NCBI GenBank assembly: GCA_019118275.1 | Contig: DWZH01000100.1 | Coordinates: 1-64,000 of the forward strand | Reading direction: 5' to 3' | DNA: 64,000 nt | Source: Candidatus Brachybacterium merdavium | GTDB lineage: Bacteria > Actinomycetota > Actinomycetes > Actinomycetales > Dermabacteraceae | Shown here: in pieces, positions 18,678 through 27,576 of the stretch | Numbering within the stretch: the first letter of the stretch is position 1 | Layout: the number at the start of each line of letters is the position of its first letter | Position numbers and translations under genes: made by a program | Notes under the pieces: model-generated | What the model was told of the DNA's origin: nothing | The model's input: only the letters and a program-made list of their open reading frames with translations | The model's database searches: none

Positions 18678-21025
18678 AGGTCACGGTCGTCACCACCTGG
18701 TTCCCCACCGCGGTGGCCCCGACCCGTGGCTCCTTCGTGGTCCGGGACACGCTGGCGATCGCGCGTCATCAGCAGGTGCGTCTGGTGCATCTGGTGCCTC
18801 CGGCGGACGACGACGGCACCCGGCGGTTGGTCCACGAGGGCATCGAGGTGCTGCGGATCCCGATGGATCCACGGCGCCCCGATCAGGTCCTGCAGGCAGC
18901 GCGCCACCTCCGCCGTGCGCTGCAGGGCGTGGACGTCGTGCACTCCATGGCTTTCTCGTCGCTGCTGCCGCTGGCTCTGCGACGTCCCCCAGCGCCCTGG
19001 ATCCACACCGAACACTGGTCGGCGCTGACCACCCCGGCCACCCTCCCCCTGCCCGCGCGGACGGGTCTGCCGGCCCTGTCCCGCCTGCTGACGCTCCCGG
19101 ACCGGGTCACCGCCGTGTGCGAGTTCCTGGCGCATCCGATCCGGCAGGTGCGGGGATCGGCACCGACCGACATCATCCCGTGCATCGTGGAGCCGGGAGC
19201 GGTCACACCCCGGCGCGATCGCAGCGACGGCGCTCTGCGGATGGTCTCCACCGGCGGCCTGATCCCCCGCAAGGACCCGCTGATCGCCGTCGAGGTGCTC
19301 GCACAGCTGGTCGAGCGAGGCGTCGACGCGCATCTCGAGTGGCTCGGCGAGGGCCCCCTGCGCCAGGACACCTCGGCGCTCGCCGCGCAGCTGCAGGTCT
19401 CCGACCGGCTCTCGCTGCCGGGCAGCGTCGACGGCGCCGGCGTGCGCGAAGCTCTGGGACGAGCCGATCTGTTCTTCGGCCCCACCCGGGCCGACAACTT
19501 CTTCGTCTCGGCCGCCGAGGCGATCGTGGCCGGCCGCCCGGTCGTCCTCGGTGCCACCGGGGGGCAGGGCGAGTACGTCCAGCCGCAGGTCGGTGCCCTC
19601 GTCGACCGTCAGGACGCCACCGCCTACACCGAGGCGATCCTCGAGGTCGACGCGCGCACCCGGACCCTGCCGGCCCAGGACATCGCCGACACGATCGGCA
19701 GCGCCTTCTCCGAGGCGACGGTCGGCGCAGCCTATGCCCGCGCGCAGCAGCTGACCCGCACCACCGGTGCCCCCTTCCCGGTCCGGCCCGCCGCGGCCGG
19801 CTCCGAGGACGTCACGGTCGCCGGCGACATCGAGGGCGCCGACGACGTCCAGGGCGCCGCCGGGGACGTCGAGGGCGCCGCCGGGGACACCCCTCCCTCC
19901 CTGCTGGTGCTCTCCTTCTCCGATATCTCCCGCGATGCCCGGGTCCTGAAGCAGGTCACGATGTTCAGCACCGACTACCGTGTCATGACCTGCGGTTACG
20001 GGCCCACCCCGGAGGGGTCGACCTGGCATCTGCAGATCCCCGAGGAGCTGAAGCAGTGGCGCCTGGACAAGCGGCTCGCGCTGACCGGTCGCTACCGTCG
20101 AACCTATTGGGAGCAGGAGGTGGTCGCCTGGGTCGTGGCGCAGGGGCTCCCCCGCACCGACGTGGTGCTGGCCAACGACGTGGACACCGTGCCGCTCGCA
20201 CTCTCGATCCAGCCACGAGGAGGTGTCCACGCTGACCTGCACGAATACGCTCCCAGGCAGAAGGAGGACCGACTCGCCTGGCGGCTGTTCGTCGCACCCT
20301 ATCTGCGGTGGATCTGCCGCACCTACGTCGCCCGCGCCGATTCCGTGACCACGGTCGGGCACGGGCTGGCCAGCGAGTACGAACGCGAATTCGGGGTCCA
20401 CGCGGAGGTGGTGACCAATGCGGCCCCGTTCCAGGAGCTCTCGCCGACGCCCGTACCGGCTCCGCTGCGGCTGGTCCACTCCGGGGGCGCCATGCCCTCA
20501 CGCAGATTGGACCTGATGATCGAGGCGATGCGCGATGACAGCATCGACGCGACCCTGGATCTCTACCTGGTGCCCAGCGACCCGGGCTACGTCGAGCAGC
20601 TGCGCGACATGGCGGGCGAGCTTCCCGCCGGCCGCGTGACGGTCCACGATGCCGTGCCCTATCCGGATCTGCACCAGGTGCTCAACCGCTATGACGTCGG
20701 GATCTTCGTGTGCCCGCCCACGACCTTCAACCTCGCCAATGCCCTGCCCAACAAGGTCTTCGACTTCGTGCAGGCGCGCCTGGCCCTGGTGGTCTCCCCC
20801 ACCCCGGAGATGCGATCCCTGGTCGAGGACCATCAGCTGGGAGCGGTCACGCGCGGCTTCTCGGCCCAGGACCTGGCCGTGACCCTGAGCGAGCTGACGC
20901 CCGCCTCGGTCGAGGCGGCCAAGGCGTCCTCGCACCGCCATGCCCACGGGCTGGCGGCGGATCAGCAGAGCGGTGCGTGGCAGAGCGCGGTCGCTCGGCT
21001 CAGCGCGCGGGCCCGCCTGCGCTGA
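18674..21025 (+). CDS. Fusion protein with two GT4-type glycosyltransferase domains
   Basis: The 783-residue protein contains two complete GT-B units. Residues 1-370 form a GT4 domain ('VTVVTTWFPTAVAPTRGSFV', 'VSTGGLIPRKDPLIAVEVL', 'SAAEAIVAGRPVVLG'). Residues 383-405 are a repetitive acidic Ala/Gly/Asp linker. Residues 408-783 form a second GT4-like domain ('LVLSFSDISRDARVLKQV', 'ALPNKVFDFVQARLALVVS') resembling the upstream gene. Such fusions can build a disaccharide unit in one polypeptide. The start is ATG coupled to the preceding stop. The 3' end overlaps the convergent gene by 26 bp. A double fusion of this type is unusual in my experience; no stop or frame change is visible in the linker. 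Confidence 0.85.
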   Translation: MKVTVVTTWFPTAVAPTRGSFVVRDTLAIARHQQVRLVHLVPPADDDGTRRLVHEGIEVLRIPMDPRRPDQVLQAARHLRRALQGVDVVHSMAFSSLLPLALRRPPAPWIHTEHWSALTTPATLPLPARTGLPALSRLLTLPDRVTAVCEFLAHPIRQVRGSAPTDIIPCIVEPGAVTPRRDRSDGALRMVSTGGLIPRKDPLIAVEVLAQLVERGVDAHLEWLGEGPLRQDTSALAAQLQVSDRLSLPGSVDGAGVREALGRADLFFGPTRADNFFVSAAEAIVAGRPVVLGATGGQGEYVQPQVGALVDRQDATAYTEAILEVDARTRTLPAQDIADTIGSAFSEATVGAAYARAQQLTRTTGAPFPVRPAAAGSEDVTVAGDIEGADDVQGAAGDVEGAAGDTPPSLLVLSFSDISRDARVLKQVTMFSTDYRVMTCGYGPTPEGSTWHLQIPEELKQWRLDKRLALTGRYRRTYWEQEVVAWVVAQGLPRTDVVLANDVDTVPLALSIQPRGGVHADLHEYAPRQKEDRLAWRLFVAPYLRWICRTYVARADSVTTVGHGLASEYEREFGVHAEVVTNAAPFQELSPTPVPAPLRLVHSGGAMPSRRLDLMIEAMRDDSIDATLDLYLVPSDPGYVEQLRDMAGELPAGRVTVHDAVPYPDLHQVLNRYDVGIFVCPPTTFNLANALPNKVFDFVQARLALVVSPTPEMRSLVEDHQLGAVTRGFSAQDLAVTLSELTPASVEAAKASSHRHAHGLAADQQSGAWQSAVARLSARARLR
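19820..19888 (+). repeat. In-frame repeats encoding the inter-domain linker
   Basis: Near-repeats of 18-21 bp built on GCCGNCGACGTCGAGGGC occur about three and a half times. They encode an Ala-Gly-Asp-Val-Glu-Gly type linker between the two glycosyltransferase domains. Units are multiples of three, so copy number could vary without breaking the frame. Confidence 0.7.
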
Positions 21026-22094
21026 GGTCGGCCGCGACCTGCAGGGCTCGCGCCCGCCAGGTGTGCTGCTCACGCACCTGCTCGACCTGGACGGTGAGCG
21101 CTTCCAGCGCGCCGCGGTCATCGCGCAGCTCCCGCAGCTGCCGGGCGATGGCCTCGGCGCTGTAGTCGACCTGCCGGCCGGCTCCCGCCGACTCGACCAG
21201 CTCACCGGCGTGCGTGCCCGCCGTGGCCAGCACGGGCTTGCCGTGGCCGATGTATTCGAACAGCTTCACCGGGGCCGCGAAGTCGCGGTACGTAGCAGGT
21301 TCCACCGTGAGCAGACAGGCGTGGGCGCGAGCGAACAGCGGCAGCAGCTCCGGGCCCCGAGCGTGGACGATCTCGATCCGTCCCGTCTCCCCCAGGGGAT
21401 ACTCGCGGCCGACGGCCTCCCACGCCTCGGCCGGCGTGCAGAAGATCAGTCGCACCCCCTCGGTCGAGGTGACGGCCGTGAACAACTCATGCATCCGGTA
21501 GTACTCGGAGACGTTCCCGACGTACAGCACGGTGAGCTCGCCGCCGAGCTCGCGCCGGCTGTCATGGATCTCTCCACCGGGCGGCAGCTCCGCGACCTGG
21601 GCATTGCGGATCCAGGGCACGAAGGAGGCCATCTTGCGTGAGGGGAGATAGAGCCGATCGAGCGCCCGATAGGCCAGCAGCTCCGCGTGGTACAGCGTCT
21701 TGGTGCCGGTGGCGATCAGCCGGCCGACGTCCTGCACGTAGGCGGGGAAGCGCCAGTAGACGTCGCGGTAGAAGAGGCCGGTGGGGACCTCGTGCCGACG
21801 CAGCAACCGCAGCAGCGAGTGGTCGACGACGGGGTGCGTGGGCAGGTGGTGCGGCTGCGTGAGCAGTGTCGGCATGGTCGAGTTCTCGCCGTAGGCGAAG
21901 TCGAGCCGCAGTCCGCGGCGCAGGTCCCAGCGCAGCCTGCGCAGGGACTGGGCACGTTCGGCGCCGTGCCCGGCGACCTCGTAGACGTCATAGCCGATGG
22001 CCTCGAAGGCGTCGCGCATCTTCGCCGGACGGACGCCGGAGCCGGTGTCCCGGCCCCGCACGGGGTACGGGGCGTGGAAGAGCATCGTGGGCAT
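21000..22094 (-). CDS. Glycosyltransferase, GT4-like
   Basis: The protein has 364 residues. The N-terminus 'LFHAPYPVRGRDTGSGVRPAKM' is a substrate-side motif of GT-B enzymes that act on surface glycans. 'GLFYRDVYWRFP' lies mid-protein, and the C-terminal domain has 'TVLYVGNVSEYYRMHELF' and 'PVKLFEYIGHGKPVLATAG'. It starts with an ATG overlapping the flippase stop by ATGA and ends inside the 3' end of the convergent double-GT gene. It is the last gene of the minus-strand wbpD-wbpE-wbpB operon. Function is inferred as a polysaccharide chain-building step; no specific sugar can be named. Confidence 0.8.
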   Translation of the reverse strand: MPTMLFHAPYPVRGRDTGSGVRPAKMRDAFEAIGYDVYEVAGHGAERAQSLRRLRWDLRRGLRLDFAYGENSTMPTLLTQPHHLPTHPVVDHSLLRLLRRHEVPTGLFYRDVYWRFPAYVQDVGRLIATGTKTLYHAELLAYRALDRLYLPSRKMASFVPWIRNAQVAELPPGGEIHDSRRELGGELTVLYVGNVSEYYRMHELFTAVTSTEGVRLIFCTPAEAWEAVGREYPLGETGRIEIVHARGPELLPLFARAHACLLTVEPATYRDFAAPVKLFEYIGHGKPVLATAGTHAGELVESAGAGRQVDYSAEAIARQLRELRDDRGALEALTVQVEQVREQHTWRARALQVAADLSAGGPAR

Positions 22095-23998
22095 CAGAGG
22101 TCCTCCTGCCGATCGGGGGACGGTGGGCCCTCCGGCTGATCGGGGGGCACGTCCTTCCCGAGCTGGTCCGTCTCGCTCCGGGGGACCTGCTCGGCCCCGG
22201 TCAGCCCGGCGAGCGCCGCCTGCTCGGCGAACGCCGGGACCGCCTCGATCACCTCGTCGAAGGTGCCCGCGGCGGCGATGGTCCCTTCCGACATGTAGAA
22301 GACCACGTCGCAGTGCTGGATGGTGGCCAGCCGATGGGCGATGGTGATCGTGGTGACGTCTTCACCCAGGTCACGGATCGCGCCGGTGACGGCGGACTCG
22401 GTCTTGGTGTCCAGAGCGCTGGTGGCCTCGTCCAGGACCAGCACGCTCGGCTCCGCGTACATGCCCCGGGCGATGCCGAGCCGCTGCCTCTGGCCGCCGG
22501 AGAGGGTCATGCCGCGTTCACCGATCCGGCCGCGCGTACCCTCGGGCCGGTCCTCGATCACATCCAGCATCTGGGCGCGGTCCAGCGCGGCGCGCACCCG
22601 TGCTTCATCGACCTCCTCGGGATCCCAGGTGAGGGCGATGTTCTCGCCCACGGAGACATCGAACAGCGCCACCTCCTGGGGCACGTAGCCGACCGAGGAG
22701 CGCCACTGCCGCAGCACCGTGGTCATGTCGGTTCCGCCGATGAGGATCCGCCCGCTGCTGGGGGTCAGCAGCCCCAGCAGCAGATCCACGAGCGTGGACT
22801 TGCCCGCGCCGGAGCTGCCGACGAAGGCGACGGAGGAGCCGGCCGGGATCTGCAGGGACACGTCGCGCACCGCGGGCTCGTCCCGGCCCGGATAGGTGAA
22901 GGTGACGCCTTCGAGGACGATGTCGTGAAGACCGTGCTCGAGGGTGTCGGAGTCGGGGAGCTCCTTGCGCTCGACCGCTTCTCGGGCGAACTCGATGTCG
23001 TCGATGATGTAGTCGGCGAAGGCCGCATTGGTCAGGATGCGGTTTTGCGTGGACTGGAAGCGGGTGAGGGAGGGCACCAGGCGGAAGCCGGCCACGGCGA
23101 ACAACGCGACCGATGTCATCGCGGCCGTCGGCCCCGCGTCGGGGAGGCCGCCGAGGTACCCGACCCCGCCGACGACGACGAACCCGCCGACCATGCCGGC
23201 GTCGAGCACGAAGCGGGGCATCTGGTTGTAGTACTGGGCGAAGGCGCGGGTGGTGGCCGCTTTCGAGCGCCGATCGGCCACGATGTCGGCGACGTCGTTC
23301 TCGTTGCCCTTGAGGGTGAGCTCCTTGAGCGCCGCCAGCACCTCCCCCAGGAGCCGTACCACGCGGATCGAGTTGTCCCGGTTCACGGCGCCGTTCCTCA
23401 CGGCTTTCGGCGTGACCACCCGCGAGAGCAGGAGGGCGATCAGCCCCAGGTAGACGAAGGTGGCCAGGGCGATCTTCCAGTCCATGATGAGCAGGCCGAT
23501 ACTGATCACGCTGATGGTGGCGAACTCGGCGACCACGGTCATCGAGGGCATCAGCACGTTGGCCACCACCGCTGCGACCCCGGAGTCGACCATGCGGATG
23601 ATCTCCTGGGTCGACTTGGAGGTGCGGTCGACCCAGGAGGCCGACATGTAGGAGCGGAACAGGGTCTGTCCGATCGCCACCTCGTGCTGCGCGAACTTCT
23701 GGGTGGCGATGCGGATGGTCAGCAGGTTCAACAGGCTCTTGACGATGATCAGCGCCACGAAGGTGCCGACCAGGAGCATCATCTCCTCGAAGGTCTTCAG
23801 CTCCCATCCGACGAGCGGGACGGTGACCACCTGACCGGGGTTCATCAATCCGGGGATGACGACGGCGATCGCCCCGAGCGCGACGACGTCGAGCAGCGCG
23901 AGGACGCTCATCACCGCACCGAACATCCACAGGAAGCGCCGGGAGCGCGCCGGGATGACCGACAACGTGCGCAGGACAATCCTGATCGTCTGCTTCAC
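22094..23998 (-). CDS. ABC half-transporter, PglK/MsbA-like lipid-linked glycan flippase
   Basis: The 634-residue protein joins a six-helix membrane domain (residues 20-310) to an ATPase domain. 'FVGSSGAGKSTLVDLLLG' (Walker A), 'TLSGGQRQRLGIARG' (signature), 'VLVLDEATSALD' (Walker B) and 'TIAHRLATIQ' (H-loop) are intact, so it should work as a homodimer. Its place inside a glycan cluster and the long ECL/TM arrangement fit PglK, which flips lipid-linked oligosaccharides, better than a drug exporter. It begins with GTG after AGGAG. The last 30 residues are acidic and proline-rich. This gives the island a second exporter besides Wzm/Wzt; no Wzx/Wzy was found. Confidence 0.85.
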   Translation of the reverse strand: MKQTIRIVLRTLSVIPARSRRFLWMFGAVMSVLALLDVVALGAIAVVIPGLMNPGQVVTVPLVGWELKTFEEMMLLVGTFVALIIVKSLLNLLTIRIATQKFAQHEVAIGQTLFRSYMSASWVDRTSKSTQEIIRMVDSGVAAVVANVLMPSMTVVAEFATISVISIGLLIMDWKIALATFVYLGLIALLLSRVVTPKAVRNGAVNRDNSIRVVRLLGEVLAALKELTLKGNENDVADIVADRRSKAATTRAFAQYYNQMPRFVLDAGMVGGFVVVGGVGYLGGLPDAGPTAAMTSVALFAVAGFRLVPSLTRFQSTQNRILTNAAFADYIIDDIEFAREAVERKELPDSDTLEHGLHDIVLEGVTFTYPGRDEPAVRDVSLQIPAGSSVAFVGSSGAGKSTLVDLLLGLLTPSSGRILIGGTDMTTVLRQWRSSVGYVPQEVALFDVSVGENIALTWDPEEVDEARVRAALDRAQMLDVIEDRPEGTRGRIGERGMTLSGGQRQRLGIARGMYAEPSVLVLDEATSALDTKTESAVTGAIRDLGEDVTTITIAHRLATIQHCDVVFYMSEGTIAAAGTFDEVIEAVPAFAEQAALAGLTGAEQVPRSETDQLGKDVPPDQPEGPPSPDRQEDL

Positions 23999-24068
23999 TC
24001 TGCGTTCTCCTGTTCCATCTGCGCCGTCTCGGGGCGCAGAGCTCGGTCGATCCCCGTGGAGAGCCCGA

Positions 24069-26051
24069 TCAGCATGGGAGCTCCAGCTCGTACAGAGCGT
24101 AAGGCCCCTGGCTGCTCACCAGCGTCAGAGCCGAGTCGGGGATGTCGTGGACTCCCTTCCACGGCGCAGATGCCTCCGGATCCAGGGACGGTCCCGAGAA
24201 CTCTGAGCTGTCACGGTACAGATGGGTGGGACCGATCCGTTCCAGCGCCCCGCAGATCTCGCGCCGGTCATCGGGTCGTGTGATGTAGTTCGCGATCAGC
24301 TGGTGATCCCGCGTCTGCGGTGTCGCCATGGTCGGGTAGACGGTCTCCACCCCGCCGAGCGACCAGTACAGGGTGGCGCCGTCGCGAGGATCGGCCAGGA
24401 CGACGGCGTCCTCGGGCAGGTCGGCAGCCGTCCGCTCGATGAACTCCCGCTCCTCGGGCGGCGCATAGGGCGAGAGCTGGGCGCCGTAGTTGGTGTAGGC
24501 CAGCGATCCCATCAGCGGCAGCCGAGCCGGGGCCACCAGCGCGAGGAGGACGGTGAGCATCAGGACGGCGAGCGCCACGAGGCCCGGCCACGGGGCGGTG
24601 CGGTCCCCCCGGCGGCCGGCGGCCAGGGCGACCACCGCGCGGGAGACCAGGATCAGAAGCAGGCACATCATCAGCGGGGCGATCCGTTCCCGCGCCCCGT
24701 ACCAGGGGTTGACCAGGGCCACGGCCAGCGGGTTGTCGAGCTGGGTGGACAGGCCCAGCAGCACGGTGAGAACGGCTCCGAGGGCGGCGGCGATGCCGAT
24801 CTCCTCTCCGCGTCGCATCGTCACGGCGGCGCCGATGGCAGCGAGGATCCAGAGTGCCGCGACCGGCCAGATCGGGGACTCGATCACCGGGATCCGTGGG
24901 GAGTCCACCAGGATCTGCCGGAGCACCGCGGCCAAGGGGTCACGGCTGGGCCGGGTCAGGTGCATGCCCGACAGGAGTGTTCCGGACAGGACCACGAACG
25001 CTCCGGCCCCGGCCAGGGCCGCCACCGCCTGCAGCATCCCGCGGCGCGGGAGGTCATCACGGACGACCCGGCCGATCCCGCGGACCAGCAGCAGCACTCC
25101 TCCCGGCACGGCCAGGGAGAACAGGATCGACGGGTGGGCGAGCGCCGTCCCGGCGATGATCGCCAGGTGCCCGGCCGCAGCCGGGAGGCGGAGAGGTCCC
25201 CGGGGATCGTCGACCAGGCGGATCACCGAGGCGAGAGCCACGGGCAGGCACAGCACCCCCAGCACGATCGGCCACAGACCCATCACCAGTGCCATCGCCG
25301 GGGTGCTGAGGAACAGGGTGGAGGCCGCGGCGCCGGCGGCTGCCGCGGCCGCGGCTGCCCGACGGGGGCCGAGCACCGACGCGATCATCGCAGCGATCGC
25401 CGTCGGGAGCGCGGCCAGTGTCGCGAGCATCATGGCGTTGGCCGAGGCGACCGTCCCGAATGGCAGCAGTGCGGCAAGGACTGCCCAGGTCACCGGGTAG
25501 AAGGTGGGTTCACCGTAGATGTCGATCAGCGCGGTGGTCAGGAAGGCGTCGCCGCTGTCGCGGATGAAAGCGATCGAGGAGTGGTGGAAGAACGCGTCGT
25601 AACTGCCGTTGAGGGTATCGATACCGCCCATGCGCGATGCGGCGGAGGCCACGAGCAGCACTCCGAAGGCCATGGCGATCGCGGTGACGACCCCTCGCGC
25701 CCGGACCGGCATGAGGCCCCGCCCCTCCTCGCCCCCGGGCTCATCGGCCCCGGACGCTCCGGTCCGCGACGGCGCGCGGCCGGGTTCCCCTCGGCGCCCG
25801 GAGCCGAGCCGCCAGCGGCGGAGCGCTCGGAGCGCGCCCACCAGCACGAGCACCCCGGCTGCCACGGTCACGGCGTGCCAGGGGATGCCGAGGAGACGGT
25901 AGAGGCCGGTCAGCGCCACGATCGCGAGCACCGTGACCGGAGGTGCCCATCCCCACTGGATCGGCACCCGGGCTCCGGCCGCGCGCAGCAGCAGCCAGCC
26001 GGGCAGCGTCAGCACGCCCCAGGCGACCAGGAGGGGGATGATCCAGTTCAC
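24069..26051 (-). CDS. DUF6541 family multi-pass membrane protein, putative GT-C glycosyltransferase
   Basis: The protein has 660 residues with about 12 hydrophobic segments and a soluble C-terminal region. 'NGSYDAFFHHSSIAFIRDSG' and 'FYPVTWAVLAALLPFG' in the first extracytoplasmic loop, and 'VVLADPRDGATLYWSLGG' in the C-terminal domain, align by eye with the paralogue at 11767-13728. The conserved Asp in the first loop suggests a GT-C mechanism with a polyprenyl-phosphate sugar. A charged, poorly conserved cytoplasmic segment lies around residues 85-115. GTG start. It follows a GT4 gene by 40 bp in the wbpD operon, so the two DUF6541 proteins sit in different operons of the same island. Confidence 0.75.
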   Translation of the reverse strand: MNWIIPLLVAWGVLTLPGWLLLRAAGARVPIQWGWAPPVTVLAIVALTGLYRLLGIPWHAVTVAAGVLVLVGALRALRRWRLGSGRRGEPGRAPSRTGASGADEPGGEEGRGLMPVRARGVVTAIAMAFGVLLVASAASRMGGIDTLNGSYDAFFHHSSIAFIRDSGDAFLTTALIDIYGEPTFYPVTWAVLAALLPFGTVASANAMMLATLAALPTAIAAMIASVLGPRRAAAAAAAAGAAASTLFLSTPAMALVMGLWPIVLGVLCLPVALASVIRLVDDPRGPLRLPAAAGHLAIIAGTALAHPSILFSLAVPGGVLLLVRGIGRVVRDDLPRRGMLQAVAALAGAGAFVVLSGTLLSGMHLTRPSRDPLAAVLRQILVDSPRIPVIESPIWPVAALWILAAIGAAVTMRRGEEIGIAAALGAVLTVLLGLSTQLDNPLAVALVNPWYGARERIAPLMMCLLLILVSRAVVALAAGRRGDRTAPWPGLVALAVLMLTVLLALVAPARLPLMGSLAYTNYGAQLSPYAPPEEREFIERTAADLPEDAVVLADPRDGATLYWSLGGVETVYPTMATPQTRDHQLIANYITRPDDRREICGALERIGPTHLYRDSSEFSGPSLDPEASAPWKGVHDIPDSALTLVSSQGPYALYELELPC

Positions 26052-26091
26052 CGTACCGACCCTGAACTCGCGGACGTCCCCGGCGCCACGG

Positions 26092-27576
26092 TCACCGGCC
26101 CGGCGCGTCGGGGCGCAGCGCGTGCTCGTATCCCTCGATCACCCGATCCGGGTGGCGATGCTCCACCGCCCAGCGACGGGCGGCGAGGGTCTCGGCCTCG
26201 TACCGGCCGGGATCCTGCAGCTCGAGGACACGGCGCACGGCCTCCTCGACATCGGAGACCACCCAGTCGGCGCTGTAGACCGAGGCGGCGCCCCCGTAGC
26301 CCAGCGCGTCGGGCCAGTCGCGGATGACCGCCGGGCAGCCCGTGGCCAGGCCCTCCATCACGGATTCGTGAGTTCCCTCGCCGTTGGATGCGGACACCAC
26401 CACACCGGCGCTGGACAGGATCTCCGGCACGTCTCGGCGCACCCCGAGCATCTCCACCGCCCGCGGGTCGAAGGAAGCGAGCCTGGCGCGCACACGTCTT
26501 TGATAAGCGTTCTCGTCCGATGCTGCAGGGAGACCGGGGCCGACCAGCTGTAGGCGGAAGCGCTCGTCGTGGCGCCGCAGACGCTCCAGCATCTCGAGAC
26601 TGAACAGCACGTCCTTGATCTCGCGGTTCCATCCGATCTGCACCAGGGTCCGGAGGTTGCGCGGCTCCTCCGAGAGCTCGCCGAGACCGCGGCCGAGCAG
26701 GTTGGAGACATACCGGGTCTCGACCTCTCGTGCGGCCGGCGCCACGGCGTCCACGAGATGGCGCACGGGCGGGGACACGTGCAGGAGTCGGTCGATGACG
26801 GAGTGGTCGTGCAGCAGCGGGAAGGGTGTGAAGACCTCGAAGCGATGGTACCGGCCGACCAGCAGGCGCGGACGCCGGTCGAGCAGGGACACCCAGGTCA
26901 GAACATGGTGGCCCCACTCGACGAGGACGACGTCGGCCCAGTCGTAGGCGTCTGCGACCCGAGCGGGGGTCGGGATCCGGGCCCCCGCGGTGACGAGGTC
27001 GTGGCGCGCCCGGATGACCTGCTCCCGGTCGGGATGTTCGTCACCGGACAGGTCCTCGACCTCGATCTCGCGGATCTCATACCGGCCCGTGGCGCGCAGG
27101 GCGTCCAGGACCGGGCGGATGAAGGTCCAGTTCTCCTGGGCGATCACCGCGAGCCTGACCGGGCTCCCCTCCGGCCGGTTCCGAGCCACTGGCCGGGGAG
27201 GCCGGCTGCTCGGGGGGATCTCCGTGCTCAGCAGCACCGCTCCCGTCCGTGAGCGTCGCAGAGGTCTCAGGAAATGTTCCGGATCAGCGACCAGCGGGGA
27301 CCCTCCGGCACTGTGCAGGGCCGGGTGGTAGCTGAGGCGCAGGGCCTTGTCGAACCAGCTGAGCGCGGCGTCTACCCGTCCGGCGTCCAGAGCTCGATCG
27401 GCCCGGGACAGGAGCTCGTCGCGATCCCGCAGCCAGTCGTAGTCCCTGCCCCGGTGGGACAGCTCCTCCTGGGCCGAGAAGTAGATGCCCATCCCCCCGA
27501 CTGTTCCAGGCAGGTGCCGGGTGACCCGCGAGATCCTGCGAAGACCCGTCTGGAGCAGCCGACGGAGGTCAGGCAC
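26092..27576 (-). CDS. Family 4 glycosyltransferase with TPR-like N-terminal region
   Basis: The protein has about 494 residues. The first 130 residues have a helical stretch 'ADRALDAGRVDAALSWFDKA' that resembles one TPR repeat. The GT-B part follows: 'VRLAVIAQENWTFIRPVLDAL', 'DVVLVEWGHHVLTWVSLL', 'TLVQIGWNREIKDVLFSLEML' and 'SASNGEGTHESVMEGLATGCP'. The ORF track start at 27612 overlaps wbpB by 44 bp; ATG at 27591 and GTG at 27576 are closer. I chose the GTG, which has GGATGGAG upstream. Its role in the glycan is unknown. The N-terminal extension may mediate contact with another enzyme. Confidence 0.8.
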   Translation of the reverse strand: MPDLRRLLQTGLRRISRVTRHLPGTVGGMGIYFSAQEELSHRGRDYDWLRDRDELLSRADRALDAGRVDAALSWFDKALRLSYHPALHSAGGSPLVADPEHFLRPLRRSRTGAVLLSTEIPPSSRPPRPVARNRPEGSPVRLAVIAQENWTFIRPVLDALRATGRYEIREIEVEDLSGDEHPDREQVIRARHDLVTAGARIPTPARVADAYDWADVVLVEWGHHVLTWVSLLDRRPRLLVGRYHRFEVFTPFPLLHDHSVIDRLLHVSPPVRHLVDAVAPAAREVETRYVSNLLGRGLGELSEEPRNLRTLVQIGWNREIKDVLFSLEMLERLRRHDERFRLQLVGPGLPAASDENAYQRRVRARLASFDPRAVEMLGVRRDVPEILSSAGVVVSASNGEGTHESVMEGLATGCPAVIRDWPDALGYGGAASVYSADWVVSDVEEAVRRVLELQDPGRYEAETLAARRWAVEHRHPDRVIEGYEHALRPDAPGR

